Source of the DNA: Pseudomonadota bacterium
Lineage (GTDB): Bacteria; Pseudomonadota; Gammaproteobacteria; Xanthomonadales; Rhodanobacteraceae
Assembly (NCBI GenBank): GCA_023430685.1
Contig: JAEYZH010000176.1
Span: 1 to 12,916, forward strand
Direction: 5' to 3'
Length of the DNA: 12,916 nt
This document shows positions 7,842-12,916 of this stretch, piece after piece. The stretch's first letter is position 1, and each line of letters starts with the position of its first letter. A program made the position numbers and the translations under genes. Below the pieces are notes generated by a model. It was not told the DNA's origin. It saw nothing but the letters and a program-made list of their open reading frames with translations, and made no database searches.

Positions 7842-8920
7842 GCGGGGCGATGCGCCGCCCGCGCAGGGGGCACGGCCCGTTCGTACCAGCCACGGCTGCG
7901 GTTGACGATGCCGACGACCGCGAGCATCAGCGGCACTTCGATCAGCACGCCGACCACGGTCGCGAGCGCTGCTCCGGACTCGAAGCCGAACAACGCGATC
8001 GCGACCGCGACCGCGAGCTCGAAGAAATTGCTCGCGCCGATCAGGGCCGATGGCCCGGCCACGCAGTGCGCCTCGCCGACGACGCGGTTGAGGCCGTACG
8101 CGAGCGCCGAATTCACGATCACCTGGATCGCGATCGGCACGGCCAGCATCGCGATCACGAGCGGCTGGCGCAGGATCGCCTCGCCCTGGAAGCCGAACAG
8201 CAGGACCAGCGTCGCCAGCAAGGCGAACATCGACCACGGCTGCAGGCGCCGCGTGCCCGCCTCCACCCCGCCCGGGCGTCGCGCCAGTACGCGCCGAAGC
8301 AGCTGCGCGACTGCGAGCGGAGCGAGGATGTAGAGCAGCACCGAAAGCAGCAGCGTGTCCCACGGCACCGAAATCGAGGCGACACCGAGCAGCAACGCGA
8401 CGATCGGCGCGAACGCGAACACCATGATCGTGTCGTTCAACGCGACCTGGGTCAGCGTGAAGTTGGCGTCGCCGCGCACGAGCTGGCTCCAGACGAACAC
8501 CATCGCGGTGCAGGGCGCGGCAGCGAGCAGGATCAGCCCCGCGATGTAGCCGTCGTGCTCGGCAACCGGGAGCCACTGCGCGAACACATGGCGCACGAAG
8601 ATCCAGCCGAACAGTGCCATCGAGAACGGCTTGATCGCCCAGTTCACGAACAGGGTGACGCCGAAGCCGCGCCAATGCCTGCGCACGTCGCCCAATGCGG
8701 CGAAGTCCACGCGCATCAGCATCGGCACGATCATCACCCAGATCAGCACGCCGACCACGAGGTTGATGCGCGCGATCGTCAGCGAGGCGAGCGCCTCGAA
8801 CACGCGCGGCAACCCGTGTCCGAGTCCGATGCCGACGATGATGCAGGCAGCGACCCAGAGGCTGAGACCGCGTTCGAACAGGCCGAGCGGAGCTTGCCGC
8901 GGGGTCGCCGACGCGGTCAT
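7826..8920 (-). CDS. arsB: ACR3-family arsenite efflux transporter (ArsB role)
   Basis: Inner-membrane carrier that extrudes arsenite, the last step of the pathway encoded by this operon. The 364 residues contain about ten hydrophobic helices, as expected of the BART-superfamily ACR3 proteins rather than the unrelated 12-helix ArsB. Diagnostic sites are present: the helix-4 cysteine motif AAAPCTAMVFVWS (Cys137), NDTIMVFAF, and SNFFELAVAVA with the conserved acidic residue Glu301. ACR3 from Alkaliphilus and Corynebacterium needs the equivalent Cys and Glu. The C-terminal tail beyond about residue 342 is basic and probably cytoplasmic. The ATG at 8920 overlaps the arsC stop by 4 bp (ATGA), indicating translational coupling. 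The symbol arsB is used in its common functional sense; acr3 is equally valid. Confidence 0.95.
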   Translation of the reverse strand: MTASATPRQAPLGLFERGLSLWVAACIIVGIGLGHGLPRVFEALASLTIARINLVVGVLIWVMIVPMLMRVDFAALGDVRRHWRGFGVTLFVNWAIKPFSMALFGWIFVRHVFAQWLPVAEHDGYIAGLILLAAAPCTAMVFVWSQLVRGDANFTLTQVALNDTIMVFAFAPIVALLLGVASISVPWDTLLLSVLLYILAPLAVAQLLRRVLARRPGGVEAGTRRLQPWSMFALLATLVLLFGFQGEAILRQPLVIAMLAVPIAIQVIVNSALAYGLNRVVGEAHCVAGPSALIGASNFFELAVAVAIALFGFESGAALATVVGVLIEVPLMLAVVGIVNRSRGWYERAVPPARAAHRPAQRRR

Positions 8921-9408
8921 CGCGTCTCCTCTGCGATTCGCTGCAGCGCGGTCGCTGCTGCAAGGCCGTCGAGCTTGTCCGCCGGCAATGCGAGCAGCAA
9001 TTCGACGCGTCGACGCAGCGTCGCGAATGCGGTGCGATACGCGGCCCGCCTGGCGTCATCGTCGCCCGATACGGCGGCGGGATCAGGCACGCCCCAGTGT
9101 GCGATCGCGGGATGCCGGGGCCAGACCGGGCAGGCTTCGCCTGCGGCGTCGTCGCAGACCGTGATGATGAAATCCATGTGCGGAGCCCCGGGCAGCGCGA
9201 ATTCGTCCCACGCCTTGCTGCGCAGGCGGTCGGCCGGATAGCCGAGCGCGGTCGCGAGTTCGGCGGCATGCGGCTGCACCATGCCGGTCGGCCGGCTGCC
9301 GGCGCTGAATGCGTTGAAGCGGCCCTCGCCGAGCACGCCGAGCAGCGCCTCGGCCATGATGCTGCGCGCGGAGTTGCCGGTGCAGAGAAACAGGACGTTC
9401 CTGGTCAT
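8917..9408 (-). CDS. arsC: Arsenate reductase ArsC (low-molecular-weight phosphatase fold)
   Basis: Cytoplasmic enzyme reducing arsenate to arsenite, the form exported by ACR3. The 163-residue protein begins with the phosphatase-like loop CTGNSARS (nucleophile Cys9, Arg15) and has the downstream redox cysteines Cys85 and Cys93 in VCDDAAGEACPVWP, plus the acid-containing VPDPA loop. This places it with the LMW-PTP ArsC group, not the glutaredoxin-dependent E. coli plasmid type. Whether thioredoxin or glutaredoxin recycles it cannot be decided from sequence by eye. GGAAGG (9420-9415) lies 6 nt upstream of the ATG. It follows arsI by 12 bp and overlaps acr3 by 4 bp. Confidence 0.95.
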   Translation of the reverse strand: MTRNVLFLCTGNSARSIMAEALLGVLGEGRFNAFSAGSRPTGMVQPHAAELATALGYPADRLRSKAWDEFALPGAPHMDFIITVCDDAAGEACPVWPRHPAIAHWGVPDPAAVSGDDDARRAAYRTAFATLRRRVELLLALPADKLDGLAAATALQRIAEETR

Positions 9409-9414
9409 CTGGCG

Positions 9415-9420
9415 CCTTCC
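9415..9420 (-). promoter_or_regulatory. Ribosome binding site of arsC
   Basis: GGAAGG sits in the 12-bp gap between arsI and arsC, 6 nt before the arsC ATG at 9408. arsC therefore has its own initiation site, unlike the two 4-bp overlap junctions of the operon. Confidence 0.6.
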
Positions 9421-9924
9421 TCAGCCGCAGCACTTCGCCGCGCCGACCGGCGCCGGTCCGCAGCAGCCCGAGGCCACTTGCGTCGTGGCCACTGCCGTCG
9501 CCGCAGCCGGGTCGGCACGCGGTCCGCAGCACGCGGCTTCCGCCGCCGGGTCGAAGTAGGTCGTCGCTTCGCCATGCGTGTGGAACGTCTCCCAGCGCAG
9601 GCCTTGCGGATCCTCGGCCCAGTACTTGTCCGAGTGCGCATAACAGCACGTCGTGCCGGTTTCCTCGAGCGCGATCGCGTCGGCCGCGGCGAGCCGCGCA
9701 CCGATCTCGGCGAGTTCGTCGGCGGTCTCCGATTGCACGCCGAGGTGGTCGACGCCGGGTTCGCGTTCGCGCCGCGAGATCGCGAAGTTCACGCGCGGGT
9801 CTTCGAGCATCCACTTCGCGTAATCGGGCTTGATCACGCTCGGCGTGGTCGCGAACAGCGTCGAGTAGAAGCGGATGCTTGCGTCGAGGTCGCGGACGTT
9901 GACGTGCACATGGAAGCGTTTCAC
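9421..9924 (-). CDS. arsI: ArsI/CadI-family C-As lyase (VOC fold) with cysteine-rich tail
   Basis: Expected to be an Fe(II)-dependent dioxygenase cleaving the carbon-arsenic bond of trivalent organoarsenicals such as methylarsenite to give As(III). The 167 residues form a vicinal-oxygen-chelate domain (about 1-125). Metal-ligand candidates are His5 (or His7), His60 and Glu112, and the substrate-binding vicinal pair Cys93-Cys94 lies in the family hallmark TTCCYAHSDKYWAEDPQG; these match the spacing of the studied Bacillus ArsI (H5, H62, E115, C96-C97). The start is GTG at 9924, whose GTGA overlaps the arsR stop by 4 bp; GGAGA (9937-9933) lies 8 nt upstream. The tail (126-167) is Ala/Pro-rich and carries three more Cys-Cys pairs: 132-133, 154-155, 165-166. 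CadI-like cadmium binding is the alternative reading, but the arsenic operon favours ArsI. Confidence 0.92.
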   Translation of the reverse strand: MKRFHVHVNVRDLDASIRFYSTLFATTPSVIKPDYAKWMLEDPRVNFAISRREREPGVDHLGVQSETADELAEIGARLAAADAIALEETGTTCCYAHSDKYWAEDPQGLRWETFHTHGEATTYFDPAAEAACCGPRADPAAATAVATTQVASGCCGPAPVGAAKCCG

Positions 9925-10268
9925 GGGCGGTTTCTCCGGTTGGGTCGGGCAGGTCGGCAGGCCGCGGCCGGGGCGCATGCGTCCGCGTCCCCGCAGCAGT
10001 TCTCGGTGAGGAACGCGAGCAGCGCGTTCATGTGCGCGTAGTCGGCATGGCAGGTGATCGAACGCCCCTCGCGCGCGTCCACGACGAGTCCCGCGCGACG
10101 CAGCGCATGCAGGTGGTGGGTCAGGGTCGCGGGAGCAATGCCGGTCCGCACCTGGAGTTCGCCGACGGCGAGGCCACCCGGTCCCGCCTGCACCAGCAGG
10201 CGGTACAGCGAGAGGCGATGCTCGTGCGCGAGCGCGGCAAGGGCGGCTACGGCGTCCTTCGATTCCAT
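9921..10268 (-). CDS. arsR: Arsenic-responsive repressor ArsR (C-terminal cysteine sensor type)
   Basis: Winged-helix SmtB/ArsR repressor expected to bind its own promoter and release it on As(III) or Sb(III). The 115 residues contain the ALAALAHEHRLSLYRLLV N-terminal helix, the helix-turn-helix at about 33-62 (LAVGELQVRTGIAPATLTHH) and the wing. It lacks the ELCVCDL site of the E. coli type in its DNA-binding helix; instead Cys91, Cys92 and Cys98 (ENCCGDADAC) reproduce the spacing of the C95-C96-C102 site of Acidithiobacillus ferrooxidans ArsR. Further cysteines are 73 and 104. First gene of arsR-arsI-arsC-acr3, with its stop overlapping the arsI GTG by 4 bp. There is almost no leader: the predicted -10 ends 6 nt before the ATG. 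Confidence 0.95.
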   Translation of the reverse strand: MESKDAVAALAALAHEHRLSLYRLLVQAGPGGLAVGELQVRTGIAPATLTHHLHALRRAGLVVDAREGRSITCHADYAHMNALLAFLTENCCGDADACAPAAACRPARPNRRNRP

Positions 10269-10274
10269 TGTTCC

Positions 10275-10303
10275 AGAATAATCGAATTAATGGCGATGCA
10301 CAA
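10275..10303 (-). promoter_or_regulatory. Predicted sigma70 promoter of the ars operon
   Basis: On the minus strand, TTGTGC (10303-10298) and TATTCT (10280-10275) are separated by exactly 17 bp. The -10 matches 4 of 6 consensus bases and the -35 matches 3 of 6. The stretch is strikingly AT-rich against its surroundings. Start of transcription would fall about 7 nt past the -10, at or next to the arsR ATG (10268), implying a leaderless or nearly leaderless mRNA. Confidence 0.5.
10279..10289. promoter_or_regulatory. Candidate ArsR operator
   Basis: Imperfect inverted repeat TAAT-CGA-ATTA with AT-rich flanks, lying in the spacer and touching the -10 of the predicted arsR promoter. ArsR-family repressors bind AT-rich dyads at such positions. 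The arms are short (4 bp), so the exact limits are uncertain. Confidence 0.4.
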
Positions 10304-10371
10304 GGATCGTCACGAGCGTGCAGGGCCGAGTCGGTTAGGATTCGAAGCCCTCGTGCCGATGCAGAACGCCC

Positions 10372-11310
10372 ATGTCGAGACTCACCGTCGTCGTGCCCGC
10401 GTACAACGAGAGCGAGGGTCTGCGCGACTTCCACGCGCGGCTCGCCGCGGTGCTCGACGGGCTCGACCTCGCGGCCGACGTGCTGTACGTCGACGACGGC
10501 AGCCGCGACGCCACCTGGTCGATCATGTGCGCGCTGCGACAGGAAGACCCCCGCGTTTCGACGCTGCGCCTCTCGCGCAACTTCGGCAAGGAACTCGCGC
10601 TGACCGCCGGCCTCGACCACGTCGACGCCGATGCGGCCGTCGTGATCGATGCGGACCTGCAGGATCCGCCCGAGCTGATCCCGACCTTCGTGCGCCACTG
10701 GCGCGAGGGTCATGACGTGGTTTACGGCACGCGTGCCTCGCGCGCCGGGGAAACCGGCTTCAAGAAGATGACCGCGTCGGGTTTCTACCGCGTGATGGAA
10801 CGGCTCTCGAGCACCCCGATCCCGCGCGACACCGGCGACTTCCGCCTGCTGTCGCGCCGCGCACTCGACGCATTGCGGCAGGTGCGCGAACGGCAGCGCT
10901 TCATGAAGGGCCTGTTCACCTGGGTCGGATTCCGGCAACTGCCGGTGGTCTACCACCGCGATCCCCGCCACGCGGGCCAGACCAAGTGGAACTACTGGCG
11001 CTTGTGGAACTTCGCGATCGAGGGCATCACCTCGTTTTCGGGCGCGCCGCTCAAGGTCGCGACCTACGTCGGGCTGCTGGCCGCGCTCCTCGCTTTCGCG
11101 TTCGGGTTGTGGGTCCTCGGCAAGGCGATGCTGTACGGCGACCCGGTGCAGGGCTATCCCTCCCTGATGGTCGTGGTGCTGTTCCTCGGCGGCATCCAGC
11201 TGATGGCGCTCGGCGTCATCGGCGAATACCTCGGCCGCCTCTACCTCGAGTCCAAGCAGCGCCCGTTGTACCTCGTGGATGAGTATCATCCGCCGCACGG
11301 CGGAGCATGA
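10372..11310 (+). CDS. Membrane-anchored family 2 glycosyltransferase (GtrB/DPM1-like)
   Basis: Likely transfers a sugar from a nucleotide donor to undecaprenyl phosphate on the cytoplasmic face of the inner membrane, making a lipid-linked donor for surface glycan decoration. The 312-residue protein has the GT-A core: TVVVPAYNES (5-14), DDGS (41-44), SRNFGKE (68-74), the metal-binding DADLQDPP (93-100) and GDFRL (155-159). Two C-terminal transmembrane helices (about 228-250 and 263-288) and the ending GEYLGRLYLESKQRPLY are typical of GtrB/ArnC/YfdH-type enzymes. No GtrA flippase or acceptor-specific transferase is in the window, so sugar and target are unknown. The ribosome site is weak, with no purine-rich motif at proper distance from ATG 10372. 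It is divergent from arsR (103 bp) and 29 bp upstream of the Asp-box gene. Confidence 0.92.
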   Translation: MSRLTVVVPAYNESEGLRDFHARLAAVLDGLDLAADVLYVDDGSRDATWSIMCALRQEDPRVSTLRLSRNFGKELALTAGLDHVDADAAVVIDADLQDPPELIPTFVRHWREGHDVVYGTRASRAGETGFKKMTASGFYRVMERLSSTPIPRDTGDFRLLSRRALDALRQVRERQRFMKGLFTWVGFRQLPVVYHRDPRHAGQTKWNYWRLWNFAIEGITSFSGAPLKVATYVGLLAALLAFAFGLWVLGKAMLYGDPVQGYPSLMVVVLFLGGIQLMALGVIGEYLGRLYLESKQRPLYLVDEYHPPHGGA

Positions 11311-11327
11311 GTCCGCCGCTCTCTCGC

Positions 11328-11332
11328 GGGGA
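11328..11332 (+). promoter_or_regulatory. Ribosome binding site of the Asp-box protein gene
   Basis: GGGGA lies 7 nt before ATG 11340. A second in-frame ATG at 11307 overlaps the upstream stop by 4 bp (ATGA) and would add 11 residues; this site favours 11340. Confidence 0.55.
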
Positions 11333-11339
11333 CGACCAA

Positions 11340-12916
11340 ATGACGAAGTGGATCGTGGGGCTGGTGCTGGCCGGGGCTGCGCTGGCCACCGCCGGCGTGC
11401 TGGTGTGGAATGGGGGCGAGGCGAAGCCGGAACACGTGCGCAGCGGCAAGGGGCGCCCGCCGGTCGAAGGCGACTATTGGGCGGTGCGACTCGCCTACGG
11501 CGGCGATCCCGCCCGCATGCGTTTCGAACCGCAGTGGCTGCTCGATGCGAAGCGCCAGGACATGCGCGTGGCCAGTGGCGTGCCTGCGGGCGTGCGCACC
11601 TACGCGCGTTCGACCGACAGCGCGTTCGCGCTGGATCCCGATGCCTTCACGCTGCTCGGTCCGAAGCCGCTGGTCGGCCAGGACTTCGGCGCCGGCAGCA
11701 ACGCCGGTCGCGTGAACGTCATCATCAGTGATCCCGACAATCCGGCGATCGCGTACCTCGGAGCCGATGGCGGCGGCGTCTGGAAAACCACCAACTGCTG
11801 CACGGCCGCGACCACCTGGGAAGTGAAGACCGACTTCCCCGAGCTGTCGAGCATGGCGATCGGCGACATGACGCTCGATCCGAACGATTCGAACATCGTC
11901 TACGCCGGCACCGGCGACCTCCGTTACGGCTCGTTCTCGTTCGGCTCGGCGGGCCTCCTCAAGAGCACCGACAAGGGCGAGACCTGGCAGGTGCTCGGCG
12001 AGGACGTGTTCAACCCGTTCTACGGGCCTTCCGCGAACGGGTTCCCGCAGTACCAGTCGATCGGCAAGGTGGTGGTCGACCCGAACGATTCGGACAACGT
12101 GATCGTCGGCACCAAGACCGGCCTGTATTTCTCCTACGACGCCGGAACGAGTTGGGCAGGGCCCTGCTACACCAATGCCTTCTCGAGCGGTCCCGGCGCG
12201 CAACGCCAGGACATGACCGCGCTGCATGCGGTCGACCGCGGCGGCAGCACGGTGCTCTATGCGGGCGTCGGCACGCGCGGCCTGCCGACGCCGGTGCAGC
12301 CGGACCTCGTCAACAACGGCGCGAACGGCGTCTACCGCGCAGCGATGCCGGCCAGCGGCTGCCCCGCGACCGGCGACTGGACCCTGCTCGCGAACGGCTT
12401 CCCCGCGGGCACCGGCGATGGCACGCCGAATACCACGCGCGGCCGACTCGAACTCGCGGTCGCGCCGAGCAACACGATGGTGCTTTACGCGATGTTCGCG
12501 CACTCGGCCAATCGCAACGTGCTCGGTGTATGGCGCAGCAACGACGGCGGCGACACCTGGGTGCAGACGACGACGGGCTCGAACATCCCCGACGCGGGCG
12601 GCAGCCAGATGTGGTACGACGCCGGGCTCACGGTATCGCCCGACAATCCCGATGTCGTGTTCCTCAGCGGTGTCGATCTCTACCGTTCGAGCAATGGCGG
12701 AACGAGCTTCATCAACCTGACCGCGGCCTACAGCGGCGGCCCGGTGCACCCTGACAACCATGCGCGCGCGTTCGTCGGTGGCGACCCGCAGAAGCTGCTG
12801 AACGGCAACGACGGCGGCGTGTACTTCCTGTCCAACGCGAGCACCGCGACGAGCGCGTTCAATGCGACCTGGATCGCGCTCAACGACACGCTGCCGACGA
12901 TCGAGGTCTACCACGG
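11340..12916 (+). CDS. Exported Asp-box (BNR/sortilin-like) beta-propeller protein, 3' end outside window
   Basis: The first 525 codons of a larger protein; the end lies beyond the window. The N-terminus (MTKWIVGLVLAGAALATAGVLVW) is a hydrophobic signal or anchor. The remainder is a repeated beta-propeller with Asp boxes (S-x-D-x-G-x-T-W): KSTDKGETW at 208-216, SYDAGTSW at 265-272 and SNDGGDTW at 400-407. Degenerate copies are KTTNCC near 149-154 and RSSNGGTSF at 449-457. Each is preceded by a DPN(D/N)xxxxYxG-type strand (DPNDSNIVYAGTGD, DPNDSDNVIVGT, SPDNPDVVFLSGVD), as in VPS10/sortilin-like and 'glycosyl hydrolase BNR repeat' proteins. Sialidase activity is not supported: I see no N-terminal RIP/FRIP motif or sialidase active-site set. 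Function unknown, probably a binding or scaffold protein outside the cytoplasm. It follows the glycosyltransferase by 29 bp and may be co-transcribed. An alternative start is 11307. Confidence 0.88.
   Translation, partial: MTKWIVGLVLAGAALATAGVLVWNGGEAKPEHVRSGKGRPPVEGDYWAVRLAYGGDPARMRFEPQWLLDAKRQDMRVASGVPAGVRTYARSTDSAFALDPDAFTLLGPKPLVGQDFGAGSNAGRVNVIISDPDNPAIAYLGADGGGVWKTTNCCTAATTWEVKTDFPELSSMAIGDMTLDPNDSNIVYAGTGDLRYGSFSFGSAGLLKSTDKGETWQVLGEDVFNPFYGPSANGFPQYQSIGKVVVDPNDSDNVIVGTKTGLYFSYDAGTSWAGPCYTNAFSSGPGAQRQDMTALHAVDRGGSTVLYAGVGTRGLPTPVQPDLVNNGANGVYRAAMPASGCPATGDWTLLANGFPAGTGDGTPNTTRGRLELAVAPSNTMVLYAMFAHSANRNVLGVWRSNDGGDTWVQTTTGSNIPDAGGSQMWYDAGLTVSPDNPDVVFLSGVDLYRSSNGGTSFINLTAAYSGGPVHPDNHARAFVGGDPQKLLNGNDGGVYFLSNASTATSAFNATWIALNDTLPTIEVYH

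Noticed and set aside
6842..9269. Long plus- and minus-strand frames (799 and 749 codons) across mtgA, acr3 and arsC
   Set aside because: Shadow frames of genes with unmistakable GT51, ACR3 and ArsC motifs.
9925..11298. Minus-strand extension of the arsI frame (625 codons in total) through arsR and the glycosyltransferase
   Set aside because: Only the last 167 residues from the GTG at 9924 are family-like; upstream residues are the shadow of arsR and of the opposite-strand transferase.
11286..12914. 542-codon minus-strand frame opposite the Asp-box protein
   Set aside because: Arg/Val/Ala-rich with no recognisable domain; the plus strand has repeated Asp boxes.
11340..12916. Sialidase or exo-glycosidase assignment for the Asp-box protein
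   Set aside because: Asp boxes are structural and occur in many propellers; no sialidase arginine triad context or FRIP motif is visible.

Overview
This is a GC-rich, gene-dense bacterial chromosome window. It contains a TonB-dependent receptor with an N-terminal signal peptide, an outer-membrane barrel candidate, a large secreted subtilase and a secreted Asp-box protein. All encoded proteins have Gram-negative features. The gene set and protein style suggest a gammaproteobacterium of the Xanthomonadales/Lysobacterales (a Rhodanobacteraceae- or Lysobacter-like organism). That placement is inference; no rRNA or housekeeping marker is present. There is no tRNA, rRNA, CRISPR array, insertion sequence or phage gene.

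Layout. (1) 1-1693, minus: the first 564 codons of a TonB-dependent outer-membrane receptor whose 3' end lies outside the window. (2) 1694-2123: a 430-bp gap that is less GC-rich near the receptor and carries short repeats. (3) 2124-3128, minus: a secreted, probably beta-barrel outer-membrane protein of unknown function. (4) 3129-3471: a divergent intergenic region. (5) 3472-7038, plus: an 1188-residue secreted S8 (KP-43-type) protease with fibronectin-like and jelly-roll-like C-terminal domains, closed by a strong hairpin at 7066-7094. (6) 7125-7841, plus: mtgA, a monofunctional peptidoglycan glycosyltransferase, convergent with and overlapping the next operon by 16 bp. (7) 10268-7826, minus: a compact arsenic operon, arsR-arsI-arsC-acr3. 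(8) 10372-11310, plus: a membrane-anchored family 2 glycosyltransferase (GtrB/DPM-like). (9) 11340-12916, plus: a secreted or anchored Asp-box (BNR/sortilin-like) beta-propeller protein that runs off the end.

How it works together. The clearest functional unit is the arsenic operon. ArsR senses As(III); ArsC reduces arsenate to arsenite; ArsI is expected to cleave the C-As bond of trivalent organoarsenicals to arsenite; the ACR3 pump exports arsenite. Two 4-bp start/stop overlaps and one 12-bp gap indicate a single, translationally coupled message. The predicted arsR promoter places the transcription start almost on the arsR ATG, so the mRNA may be leaderless, and an AT-rich inverted repeat in the promoter spacer is the likely operator. 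The other genes are mainly cell-surface or exported functions (nutrient receptor, barrel, protease, Asp-box protein, lipid-linked sugar transfer, wall polymerisation) with no obvious shared pathway. I found no wholly new system. The more unusual points are the cysteine-pair-rich ArsI tail, the possible leaderless arsR start, and an acidic aromatic-Gly motif inserted in the protease catalytic region.
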